NCBI GenBank assembly: GCA_002387565.1
Contig: DGJT01000034.1
Location: 1 to 17,739, forward strand
Source of the DNA: Akkermansiaceae bacterium UBA4589
GTDB lineage: Bacteria; Verrucomicrobiota; Verrucomicrobiia; Verrucomicrobiales; Akkermansiaceae
Reading direction: 5' to 3'
Length of the DNA stretch: 17,739 bases
Position numbers and translations under genes: made by a program. Positions 1 to 7,606 of this stretch are shown piece after piece. Below the pieces are notes generated by a model. That model did not search any database, was not told the DNA's origin, and saw nothing but the letters and a program-made list of their open reading frames with translations. Within the stretch, counting starts at the first letter, position 1; every line of letters begins with the position of its first letter.

Positions 1-462
1 GCAAATATGTCTTTAGAAGAAATTGTAGCGTCACTGGATACCGTAAAGGGGGATATTGCTTTAGGTGAAAAAATGTTTAATCAACAAGGTTGTATCGTCT
101 GTCATAATAATGGAACTAGCACAACTCCTAAAGGTCCTAACATGGCTCAAATAGGCTCAATTTTAGATCGAGCCGAACTAGTCGAATCAATTATTAATCC
201 TAGCGCATCAATATCTCAAGGTTTCCCAACAACTATTGTAACTACTCAACAAGGAGAGACTTATTCAGGCTTCATCATTAAAAAAACACCTGATCAACTC
301 CAACTAATGAACATAGCTGGTAATCGTACAATCATTGCTCAAAAAGATATTGTGTCTCAGAAACAAGATTCTACAGTTTCTCAAATGCCACCAGGCTTAG
401 CTAATGCCCTAGATCTTGACGAATTTATTTCCCTAGTAGATTACTTAAAATCATTAAAATAA
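1..462 (+). CDS. C-terminal part of PVC-type heme-binding (cytochrome c) protein, 5'-truncated by the window edge
   Basis: The reading frame is open from base 1 through the ATG at 7, so this is probably the end of a longer gene rather than a 151-residue protein. Counting from that ATG, a heme-attachment motif CIVCH lies at residues 29-33, preceded by the usual G-x-x-L-G-E-x-x-F helix start. A Met in a QMPPG context at about residue 127 is a candidate sixth heme ligand. The sequence between them (GSILDRAELVESIINPSASIS, then a G-Y/F region and a QKDIV stretch) matches the C-terminal heme-binding module that PVC bacteria carry at the end of very large proteins, often with beta-propeller or HEAT-like N-terminal parts. 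Location is probably periplasmic, with a role in electron transfer, possibly in sugar oxidation. The ThuA-like gene starts 3 bases after the stop, so the two are likely co-transcribed. The module is clear; the function of the whole protein is not visible. Confidence 0.85.
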   Translation, partial: ANMSLEEIVASLDTVKGDIALGEKMFNQQGCIVCHNNGTSTTPKGPNMAQIGSILDRAELVESIINPSASISQGFPTTIVTTQQGETYSGFIIKKTPDQLQLMNIAGNRTIIAQKDIVSQKQDSTVSQMPPGLANALDLDEFISLVDYLKSLK

Positions 463-465
463 ATC

Positions 466-1419
466 ATGAAAAAGACAGCTCTATATTTTCTGCTGCTTTT
501 ATTAACCAGCACTATAGGCTTGTTTGTGCTTGCTAATAAAGACAGCAACTCAACTAAAGCAATAACCCTTGCTCCTATATCTGCGACACCTCTTGTCTCA
601 AAACCACTGACTCCGCTAAAAGTACTTTATGTCACTCATGATGAGTCAAGCAAACATCACGATTACGTAGGGCAGCACCAAGTCTTTGAAAGCATCGCTA
701 CTGAACAAGGTTGGGATTATAGTATCTTAGCACCTAAATCTAAAGGGTTAATCCAAACTCTAGAAGAAAACACCGATTTTGCCAAAGGCTACGATGTCGT
801 TGTTTATAATTTTTGTGTGGCAGGCTCAAAGAACCTAAAGGCAGTGGCCAACGTCATCAACCAAACAAAAAAACTACACGTTGATGCACTACTAATCCAT
901 GGATCTATGCACAGTTTTTTTCCTACTTATAGTAAAAGACTCTACGAAAGATTAGATGAAGAAGCTTTGAAAAATCTAGATTTAGTATCCGTAGGAATAG
1001 GTGAAGGAGTCGCTGATGCTAAACTTGTAAAAAAATGGGAAAATGCAAATCCCAATGAGGAATTTCCAATATGGGGTGATTTTTGTGGAGCAGCTAGTGA
1101 AAAACACGCAAGACATCTACCTGTTAAAATTCATAAACTTAGAGATCATGAGTCTGCTAAATCTGTAATTCAAGATTATACGATAAGCAAAAGCGAGCTA
1201 TATCTCAACTTATATAAAACAGATAACCTTATAGAAATCCTAGAAGGAACTACAGTCGAAACTAACCCAGAAAAAGAAGTTTCCGCCACTGTACTTTGGG
1301 AGCGCCCTTACGAAAAAGCCTCAGTTATGGGACTGAGCTTAGGTCACTTTCTTGATGAATGGAAAACTCCAGAATTCCAAGCTCTCTTGGTTCATAGTAT
1401 CGAATATTTAGCTAACTGA
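466..1419 (+). CDS. Membrane-anchored or secreted ThuA-like domain protein
   Basis: This encodes 317 residues. Residues 1-24 are a basic start followed by a hydrophobic stretch ending in VLANK, so the protein is exported or N-terminally anchored. The remainder resembles the ThuA-like glutamine-amidotransferase-fold family: a first beta strand LKVLYVTH (51-58), an HD-containing turn (64-66), a YDVVVYNF strand (109-116), a LLIHGSMHSF strand-turn (142-151), and a late strand MGLSLGHF (288-295) matching the conserved S-x-G-H of the family. ThuA proteins are linked to trehalose and other sugar use and occur in PVC genomes next to heme-binding and DUF1080-type proteins; the exact reaction is not established. 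It follows the heme protein by 3 bases, suggesting one operon. No Shine-Dalgarno sequence is visible, so translation probably depends on the upstream gene. Confidence 0.75.
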   Translation: MKKTALYFLLLLLTSTIGLFVLANKDSNSTKAITLAPISATPLVSKPLTPLKVLYVTHDESSKHHDYVGQHQVFESIATEQGWDYSILAPKSKGLIQTLEENTDFAKGYDVVVYNFCVAGSKNLKAVANVINQTKKLHVDALLIHGSMHSFFPTYSKRLYERLDEEALKNLDLVSVGIGEGVADAKLVKKWENANPNEEFPIWGDFCGAASEKHARHLPVKIHKLRDHESAKSVIQDYTISKSELYLNLYKTDNLIEILEGTTVETNPEKEVSATVLWERPYEKASVMGLSLGHFLDEWKTPEFQALLVHSIEYLAN

Positions 1420-1442
1420 TGCATTATTATATGCATATTTTT
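1419..1442 (+). terminator. Weak hairpin overlapping the stop of the ThuA-like gene
   Basis: ATGCAT at 1419-1424 can pair with ATGCAT at 1431-1436 across a 6-base loop and is followed by atttttatg. The stem is short and AT-rich and the T-run is broken, so this is only a possible terminator. Confidence 0.25.
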
Positions 1443-1529
1443 ATGATGAAACCCTAGACTTTTCTCTATAAGCGCAACAAACCTTGTAATTTCAACAAAA
1501 ATTGCGTCTTATATATGAATCATCTAGCT

Positions 1530-2060
1530 ATGAAAAATATTGTATTAGGAATTTCTGCGTCTATTGCTGCTTATAAAGCTGCTGATTTATGTTCAAAGTT
1601 AACTCAACTTGATCATCAAGTCCATGTAGTAATGACTCCTAATGCCACAGAGTTCATTACCCCCCTTACTTTACAAGCTCTCTGCGGCAACCCAGTACTT
1701 GTACATTTAAGCGATGAAAAGAATGGGCATATTGGGCATATAGAGCTCGCTGATAACGCCGACCTCTTACTTATAGCACCTGCTAGTGCCAACTGCATTG
1801 CAGGATTAGCCCAAGGCCTAGCTCAAGACAGCTTAGGCTCAACCTATCTAGCCACCAAAGCTCCAGTGGTTATCGCACCTGCCATGAACGGTAAAATGTG
1901 GGAACACCCAGCCACCCAACGCAACGTAGAACTCCTCAAACAAGATGGTTGCCATTTCCTAGGACCAGAGTCCACAGGACGTCTCGCTTGTGGTTACGAA
2001 GGAGCAGGTAGATTGCTCGACACCCAAGTTATGATTGACGAACTGCACAAATGGCTCTAA
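1530..2060 (+). CDS. coaC: Phosphopantothenoylcysteine decarboxylase (stand-alone CoaC domain flavoprotein)
   Basis: This encodes 176 residues from the ATG at 1530; an in-frame ATG at 1515 would add five (MNHLA). The family normally begins directly at K-x-I-V-L-G-I-S-x-S-I-A-A-Y-K, so 1530 is preferred, although neither start has a ribosome binding site. The enzyme is an FMN protein that decarboxylates 4'-phospho-N-pantothenoylcysteine to 4'-phosphopantetheine in CoA synthesis. Visible landmarks are the catalytic His in IGHIEL (residue 70), the flavin-binding APASAN stretch (83-88), the substrate-binding APAMN (116-120), and the flap GPESTGRLACG containing the active-site Cys (154). The usual bacterial gene is a ~400-residue fusion with the CoaB synthetase; this one stops after the CoaC domain, so CoaB must be encoded elsewhere. 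Other flavin decarboxylases of this fold (EpiD-type) are possible, but the motifs fit CoaC best. Confidence 0.85.
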   Translation: MKNIVLGISASIAAYKAADLCSKLTQLDHQVHVVMTPNATEFITPLTLQALCGNPVLVHLSDEKNGHIGHIELADNADLLLIAPASANCIAGLAQGLAQDSLGSTYLATKAPVVIAPAMNGKMWEHPATQRNVELLKQDGCHFLGPESTGRLACGYEGAGRLLDTQVMIDELHKWL

Positions 2061-2108
2061 CCCTAGATTATAGTATTTATTACCTTTCTTTTTCTTTCTT
2101 AAAATTTT

Positions 2109-3953
2109 ATGTGTGGCATCGTCGGTTATATAGGTTCTCTTGATTCTCAATCCCCTGCAGAAATCCTCATCCAAGGTCTAAAACGCCTAGAGTACAGAGG
2201 TTACGATTCAGCAGGCATGGCTCTCATCAATAAAGACGAGATCAACACCTGCCGTGAAATCGGTAAAGTCAAAGGCCTCGAAGACAAATGGCTCGCTCAG
2301 CAAAACTCTACTGATTACCAAGTAGGTATTGCTCACACTAGATGGGCCACCCATGGCAAACCAACCGAGGAAAACGCTCACCCACACCGTGACAGCAGCG
2401 GCAAAATCGTCATCGTTCACAATGGAATCATTGAAAACTACCAATCACTTAAAAAACACCTCACCCAAGCGGGTCATGAATTCTACTCAGAAACAGACTC
2501 CGAAGTCCTAGCAAAACTCATCGGCTACCACTACAAAGGTGACATCCTCCAAGCCGTGACTGACGCCCTCAACCAAGTACATGGCACCTATGGCTTAGTA
2601 GTAGCTTGCAAAGACGAACCAAACAAACTCATCGCAGCCCGCAAGGGTAGCCCCATCGTCATCGGCATGAGTGACAAATCTTCTATTATCGCGAGTGACG
2701 TATCTGCCATTGTCTCTCACACTAAACACGTCGTGTATCTTGATGATGATGATTTAGCTGTAATTACCCCTGACAATGTAGATGTACTTGACCTCAATCA
2801 CCGTCAAGTATCCAGAGAGGTACAAGAGCTCGACTGGGACACCGACAGCACCCAAAAAGACGGCTACGAACATTTCATGCTCAAAGAAATCTTTGAACAG
2901 CCAGAAGCCATCAACAACAGTATCCGTGGTCGCTACAATCTCTCCATTGGCAACGCCATTCTAAGTGGACTCTCAGGAGTAGACAAAGAGCTCGCCTCCA
3001 TTTCACAAATCATCATCTTAGGTTGTGGTACTTCCCTACACGCAGGCATGGTCGCCGAGTACGCCATCGAAGAGCTCGCAGGCATCCCTGTCAAAGTCAT
3101 GCAAGCAGCCGACTTTAGATACCGTAACCCTATTGTAGGCCCACACGACCTCGTCATCGCTATCAGCCAAAGTGGCGAAACCGCAGACACCCTAGCCGCC
3201 GTCAAAGAAGCCAAACAAAAAGGCGCCTTTGTCATCGGGCTCTGTAACGTCGTAGGCTCAAGCATCGCTCGTGAAACAGGACGTGGAGTCTATCTACACG
3301 CAGGCCCTGAAATATCAGTCGCCTCAACCAAGGCCTTCACCTGCCAAGTATCTGTCCTCTTACTCCTCGCCCTCAAACTCGGACGCTCACGCAGACTCTC
3401 ACTCGCCCAAGGCATAGAAGTTGCGCAAGCCATACAGGCAATCCCAGCCACTAACCAGCTCTTACTCGACAAGCAGTTCAACCATATCGCCAACATCTCT
3501 CCTGCCTACACCCAAGCACACAGTATGTTCTTCCTAGGACGTGGCTACCTCTACCCTGTAGCCCTCGAAGGAGCACTCAAACTCAAAGAAATCAGCTACA
3601 TCCACGCCGAAGGCTACCATGCAGCAGAGCTCAAGCACGGGCCTATAGCTCTACTCGAAGAAGGCACACCTATCGTCGCCCTCCTCAACGACATCGAAGG
3701 CAAAGACAAAATGCTCGGTAACGTCGAAGAATGCAAAGCCCGCGGTGCCAGAATCCTCGGCATCATCACTGAGGGAGACACCCAAGCCGCAGAAATTTGT
3801 GATGACGTCATCGAAATCCCGCGCTCACACAAGCTCAGCACTATCCTCAGCACCACCATCGCTCTACAACTCTTCTCCTACCAAGTCGCCAAACTCAAAG
3901 GCTGCGAAATCGACCAACCCCGCAACCTCGCCAAATCCGTCACAGTGGAATAG
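2109..3953 (+). CDS. glmS: Glutamine--fructose-6-phosphate aminotransferase (isomerizing)
   Basis: This encodes 614 residues, close to the usual ~609. It makes glucosamine-6-phosphate from fructose-6-phosphate and glutamine, the first step towards UDP-GlcNAc for peptidoglycan and lipopolysaccharide. Cys2 of MCGIVGYIG is the N-terminal nucleophile of the glutaminase domain (1-240), with RGYDSAG (30-36) and HTRWATHG (76-83) following. The first SIS domain carries GCGTSLHAG (305-313) and SQSGETADT (353-361). The second carries GRGYLYPVALEGALKLKE (478-495) and HAEGYHAAELKHGP (499-512). The C-terminal DQPRNLAKSVTVE is the classical ending. The start is fixed because Cys2 must follow Met1. No glmS ribozyme is seen in the 48-base upstream gap. 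Codon use is strikingly C-ending (CTC, ATC, GCC), unlike most other genes here. Confidence 0.98.
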   Translation: MCGIVGYIGSLDSQSPAEILIQGLKRLEYRGYDSAGMALINKDEINTCREIGKVKGLEDKWLAQQNSTDYQVGIAHTRWATHGKPTEENAHPHRDSSGKIVIVHNGIIENYQSLKKHLTQAGHEFYSETDSEVLAKLIGYHYKGDILQAVTDALNQVHGTYGLVVACKDEPNKLIAARKGSPIVIGMSDKSSIIASDVSAIVSHTKHVVYLDDDDLAVITPDNVDVLDLNHRQVSREVQELDWDTDSTQKDGYEHFMLKEIFEQPEAINNSIRGRYNLSIGNAILSGLSGVDKELASISQIIILGCGTSLHAGMVAEYAIEELAGIPVKVMQAADFRYRNPIVGPHDLVIAISQSGETADTLAAVKEAKQKGAFVIGLCNVVGSSIARETGRGVYLHAGPEISVASTKAFTCQVSVLLLLALKLGRSRRLSLAQGIEVAQAIQAIPATNQLLLDKQFNHIANISPAYTQAHSMFFLGRGYLYPVALEGALKLKEISYIHAEGYHAAELKHGPIALLEEGTPIVALLNDIEGKDKMLGNVEECKARGARILGIITEGDTQAAEICDDVIEIPRSHKLSTILSTTIALQLFSYQVAKLKGCEIDQPRNLAKSVTVE

Positions 3954-4002
3954 AGTTAAAAGTTAAAAGTTAAAAGTTAAAAGTTAAAAGTTAAAAGTGA
4001 AA
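3954..4002 (+). repeat. Heptanucleotide tandem repeat, 6 perfect copies of agttaaa plus one variant
   Basis: Starting one base after the glmS stop codon there are six perfect consecutive copies of agttaaa (3954-3995) and one variant, agtgaaa (3996-4002). The last copy runs directly into the hairpin repeat that follows. Such 7-bp arrays resemble the short tandemly repeated sequences known from filamentous cyanobacteria and are prone to slippage, so copy number is probably variable. Confidence 0.95.
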
Positions 4003-4087
4003 TCAGCTAGCGACTAGCGTGGCTGATAAGACTCCCAGATTGCTTTAGCAATCGAGAAGCCTCCTCGAGGAGAAGCGGGCGAATCAA
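3998..4087 (+). repeat. Hairpin-rich dispersed repeat, copy A (RAYT/REP-associated)
   Basis: The element begins tgaaatcag and ends gcgggcgaatcaa, as does a second copy at 5966-6063. Hairpin 1 pairs ATCAGC (4002-4007) with GCTGAT (4022-4027) over a 14-base loop. Hairpin 2 pairs GATTGC (4038-4043) with GCAATC (4048-4053). Hairpin 3 is the palindrome CTCCTCGAGGAG (4061-4072). The ends are conserved between copies while the central hairpins differ in sequence but keep their pairing. Copy B lies inside a decayed RAYT-like element, so this copy is probably a non-autonomous relative. The rest of the 3954-4200 gap (4088-4200) is AT-rich with no recognised feature except the expected sulfatase promoter region. 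Confidence 0.75.
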
Positions 4088-4200
4088 TAGTAAAGATAAG
4101 CACCTAAACTAGCTCTACTCTCATTGAAACATTTTGTTGCATTAGCAAGTTGAATCCGCCAAATACTAAATTTTAAAAAATAACCATAATTCAATATCAT

Positions 4201-5694
4201 ATGAAAAAACTCCTAATCTTTATACTAGGCTCGCTACTCATCATCAGCTTTGCCTACAGCAAAAGTAAACCAAATGTAATCCTAATTCTGGTAGATGACC
4301 TCGGAAGCATGGATATTGGTTGTTATGGCTCCTCTTTCCATGAAACTCCCCATATCGATCAACTCGGTAAAGAAGGTGTTATCTTTGACAACGCTTATTC
4401 TGCCAGCCCTATCTGCACCCCTACCCGAGCGAGTATCTTAACAGGAAAATACCCGAGCCGACTAGGCATCACAAACCATAGTGGAATTACAGGATCACAA
4501 GGGCCTAAGTATAAACTGATCGCCCCTAAACCTATTGCCAATCTGCCACATGAAGAAAACACCTTAGCCGAAACTTTAAAAGGGCATGGTTATCGCACAG
4601 CACATATTGGCAAATGGCATCTTCAGCAACACAACCTAAAAACCAAAGAATTCTTCCCAGAAGCTCATGGGTTTGACATCAACATTGCTGGACACCGATA
4701 TGGACAACCAGGATCCTTTCACTACCCATATAAAAGTAAGAGACATCCATCAACCAATGTACCTGGTTTGGATGATGGCCAGGAAGGAGAATACCTTACA
4801 GATCGTCTAACCGATGAGGCAATAAAGTTCATTGACAAGAACCAGGATGAACCCTTCTTCCTAAACCTCTGGTATTACACCGTACACACTCCTATTGAGG
4901 CTAAAAAAGAGAAAGAAGAGAAATACAAAAAAAAAGCTAAAGCTTTGAATTTACCAAAAAATCAAGGAGTTCCTGAATATGCGAGCTGGCAGCGCAAATA
5001 TCAGGATGAGCCTAAATATGCTGGTATGGTTGAGTCCCTGGATGAAAATGTGAGTAGAATCCTGCAAAAACTCAGTGAACTACAACTCGACCAAAATACT
5101 ATAATCATCTTCACTTCAGACAATGGAGGTTTATCTACAAAAAAAAATAAAACCGCTCCGACATCGAATCTTCCCCTCAGAGCAGGAAAAGGCTGGATCT
5201 ATGAAGGTGGTATAAAAGTGCCAATGATCGTTAGATACCCCCCTATTACTACACAGCATTATCGCTCAAAAGAAGCTGTAGTCAGTACAGACATCTATCC
5301 CAGTATCTTGGATATGGCTAACCTGCCCCTATTACCAGAACAACATGTGGATGGTGTGAGCATAAAGCCTGTACTTACCTCCACAGAAGGAAAACTGGAT
5401 CGAAAAGCCATTTATTTCCACTACCCACACTATCATCACATCAATTCAATGGGGCCATCGGGTGCTGTCCGTATGGGCAAATACAAGCTGGTCGAACGTT
5501 ATGAAACCGGGGATATTGAGCTATTTGATATGGAAGCAGATATTGGAGAAACCAACGATCTGTCCAAGAAATTGCCTGAAATTGCTCGAGAAATGCAAGG
5601 CATGCTGCATCAATGGCTAAAAGATACCAATAGCCCTACCAACAAAATCAACCCTAACTTCAACGGAACCATCCCTATGCACAAAGCAACTTAG
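4201..5694 (+). CDS. Secreted formylglycine-dependent sulfatase (arylsulfatase A-like)
   Basis: This encodes 497 residues with a signal peptide at about 1-20 (MKKLLIF, hydrophobic core, SFAYS). It should hydrolyse sulfate esters outside the cytoplasm, probably on sulfated polysaccharides. Metal ligands are the DD pair at 32-33 in ILVDDLG and D307/N308 in FTSDNGG. The formylglycine motif is C72-T-P-T-R76 followed by ASILTGKYPSRLG, the classical sulfatase signature. Further active-site residues are in HIGKWHL (K138, H140), VHTP (H229) and AGKGWIYEGG (K330). Cys-type activation requires the formylglycine-generating enzyme, which is not encoded here. The length is normal for the family. The stop codon TAG lies inside the first copy of a 20-bp transposon-end repeat, so the extreme C-terminus (HKAT) abuts an inserted element. 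Substrate cannot be read from the sequence. Confidence 0.95.
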   Translation: MKKLLIFILGSLLIISFAYSKSKPNVILILVDDLGSMDIGCYGSSFHETPHIDQLGKEGVIFDNAYSASPICTPTRASILTGKYPSRLGITNHSGITGSQGPKYKLIAPKPIANLPHEENTLAETLKGHGYRTAHIGKWHLQQHNLKTKEFFPEAHGFDINIAGHRYGQPGSFHYPYKSKRHPSTNVPGLDDGQEGEYLTDRLTDEAIKFIDKNQDEPFFLNLWYYTVHTPIEAKKEKEEKYKKKAKALNLPKNQGVPEYASWQRKYQDEPKYAGMVESLDENVSRILQKLSELQLDQNTIIIFTSDNGGLSTKKNKTAPTSNLPLRAGKGWIYEGGIKVPMIVRYPPITTQHYRSKEAVVSTDIYPSILDMANLPLLPEQHVDGVSIKPVLTSTEGKLDRKAIYFHYPHYHHINSMGPSGAVRMGKYKLVERYETGDIELFDMEADIGETNDLSKKLPEIAREMQGMLHQWLKDTNSPTNKINPNFNGTIPMHKAT

Positions 5695-5730
5695 TAATTG
5701 GAGTCGGTCCTTAGTAATTGGAGTCGGTCC
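5691..5730 (+). repeat. 20-bp perfect tandem duplication forming the left end of a RAYT-like element
   Basis: ttagtaattggagtcggtcc occurs twice in a row (5691-5710 and 5711-5730). The first copy contains the sulfatase stop codon (5692-5694). The first 17 bases match, with two mismatches, the reverse complement of 6099-6115, so the two form the inverted ends of the element between them. Confidence 0.95.
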
Positions 5731-5747
5731 TTTTATCTTTTATAACT

Positions 5748-5951
5748 TCATGCTTTCTCATTGAGTTTCCTAAATAATTTTTGTCCTTCTTTGCTTTCTT
5801 TTATCTATCGCTTTACATTACTTACTTAACTGCTATGTCCCATGTGTAGTTTTCGTGCAAGCCATTCTGCGTTGACTAATGTTTGACTACTTATCCAGCT
5901 AGCTAGCACTTGCTTTTCTTTTGCTAGTTTAGGTATAGGTGGAAATTCTGG
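5748..5951 (-). pseudogene. C-terminal remnant of a RAYT-like transposase with two in-frame stops
   Basis: On the minus strand a continuous frame from 5951 to the TGA at 5748-5750 reads as a coherent 67-codon tail interrupted by TAA and TAG. Its core, LASWISSQTLVNAEWLARKL then HMGHSS, stop, VSNVKR, matches the C-terminal helical region recalled for transposases annotated as REP-associated tyrosine transposases in PVC genomes (pattern W-L-A-x-x-L-x-M-G-H-x-x-x-V-S). There is no upstream start: the frame meets a stop at 5952-5954, and the HUH catalytic domain is absent. Assignment rests on the motif pattern, not on a database comparison. Confidence 0.55.
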
Positions 5952-5965
5952 TTAGTTATAAAGAA

Positions 5966-6063
5966 TGAAATCAGTAAGCGAATAGCGTAACTGATAAGAG
6001 AAAATCATTCATGATTTTGCCCGAAGGGCGAGCGACGCTCTGAATAAGAGCGGGCGAATCAAA
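5966..6063 (+). repeat. Hairpin-rich dispersed repeat, copy B
   Basis: This has the same ends as the copy at 3998-4087: tgaaatcag at the start and gcgggcgaatcaa at the end. Hairpin 1 pairs ATCAGT (5970-5975) with ACTGAT (5990-5995) over a 14-base loop. It is followed by AAAATCA/TGATTTT (6001-6007 with 6012-6018), GCCC/GGGC (6019-6022 with 6026-6029) and CGCTC/GAGCG (6036-6040 with 6048-6052). The conserved loop core is agcga-tagcgt in both copies. Confidence 0.75.
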
Positions 6064-6074
6064 AATCAAAGAAC

Positions 6075-6111
6075 CGACCCCAATTACGACCCCAATTACC
6101 GACCCCAATTA
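6075..6111 (+). repeat. Three copies of cgaccccaatta (right end of the RAYT-like element)
   Basis: cgaccccaatta occurs at 6075-6086, 6087-6098 and 6100-6111, the last with one extra base before it. These are the inverted counterpart of the repeats at 5691-5730. A partial echo, aatcaaagaac followed by a C-run, occurs at 6066-6080 and again near 6133-6150. Confidence 0.9.
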
Positions 6112-6158
6112 TTAAGGTGGCGTATAGCTATCAATCAAAGAACTACCCCTTTTTAACT

Positions 6159-6590
6159 TTACCAGCTTAACCCTTTTTGAACTTTTTTAAATTCTTTTTC
6201 CTTTAAACTTTTTTTATTTTTTATTTCGAATTCTTTTATCCAAGAATAAAAAATCTTAGTTTCTTTATCTTTTTGTAAATATACATCTCTAAATTTTATT
6301 AAATCTTCTTTTAATTCTTTATTTGAAGAATCTTTTTTAAAAAAGAAATTTACTTTAGTAATTAAGCCTTTTTCGTACTCAACAAAAAAAGTCTTATATC
6401 CTTTACCTCTCATTTCTTCTAAATCAAAATCTAAAGCAGCCATATAGTAAGAAATTTTTTCTGCTTTTAAAGGTTGAGTTATTAATGTTACAAAAACATC
6501 TTCTGTAGGATACATTTCACGTAATTCTGTATTACATGAATTAAATGTTAAACTTATAAAAATAATAAATACTAAAAATATACCTTTCAT
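6159..6590 (-). CDS. Putative lipoprotein or secreted small protein, unknown function
   Basis: This encodes 143 residues that I do not recognise. Residues 1-18 form a hydrophobic export signal followed by Cys19 (FNSC); the residues before the Cys are a poor but possible lipobox, so it may be lipid-anchored. The mature part is rich in Lys, Glu and Phe, begins TELREMYPTEDVFVTLI and ends in a strongly basic tail (KNKKSLKEKEFKKVQKG), with likely alternating strands and helices. The gene is far more AT-rich than its neighbours, with long runs of A and T, which suggests recent arrival from another genome or weak selection. It sits alone between the RAYT remnant and the pst cluster. No ribosome binding site or terminator is visible. 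The codon pattern is coherent, so I think it is a real gene, but without expression evidence this is not certain. Confidence 0.6.
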   Translation of the reverse strand: MKGIFLVFIIFISLTFNSCNTELREMYPTEDVFVTLITQPLKAEKISYYMAALDFDLEEMRGKGYKTFFVEYEKGLITKVNFFFKKDSSNKELKEDLIKFRDVYLQKDKETKIFYSWIKEFEIKNKKSLKEKEFKKVQKGLSW

Positions 6591-6784
6591 AATATTTCAG
6601 GTGTAAAAGGTATCAGTCTTTTACTTTTATTTTGCGGACTCTTGAGACTTAAGAACTTAACCTTGTAGAGGTGTAGATTGCTTTAGATGCTAGGCGTTTA
6701 AGGTGATGCTGTAGAAGAGCTACTGCGAGCCTTAAACAACAACGCAGATGAAGTGATATCTACCTCGCCAAACCACCCCTTATA

Positions 6785-7555
<771 letters not shown>

Positions 7556-7606
7556 AGTGTTAAGAAAAAGAAAAGCGATTCAAGTAGGTTATCAATAAGC
7601 TATCAA

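Larger units (their letters stand above)
5691..6115 (-). mobile_element. Decayed REP-associated (Y1/RAYT-type) transposon remnant
   Basis: A ~425-bp stretch is bounded by imperfect inverted ends: ttagtaattggagtcgg at 5691-5707 and the complement of ccgaccccaattattaa at 6099-6115. Read on the minus strand it holds, in order, three copies of taattggggtcg, a hairpin repeat (copy B), and the eroded C-terminal codons of a transposase (5748-5951). The AATTGGGGTC-type end and the hairpins upstream of the gene fit REP-associated tyrosine transposases (IS200-like). The N-terminal catalytic part has been lost by internal deletion, so the element cannot move on its own. Confidence 0.6.

Noticed and set aside
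2061..2108. glmS ribozyme upstream of glmS
   Set aside because: The gap is only 48 bases, far shorter than the ribozyme, and none of its conserved core is visible.
3954..4002. CRISPR array
   Set aside because: The units are 7 bp and contiguous with no spacers, so this is a simple tandem repeat.
3954..4087. Integron attC site (gttaaa-type core next to an imperfect palindrome)
   Set aside because: The gttaaa strings are explained by the heptamer repeat. No matching inverse core closes the element and no integrase or cassette array is present.
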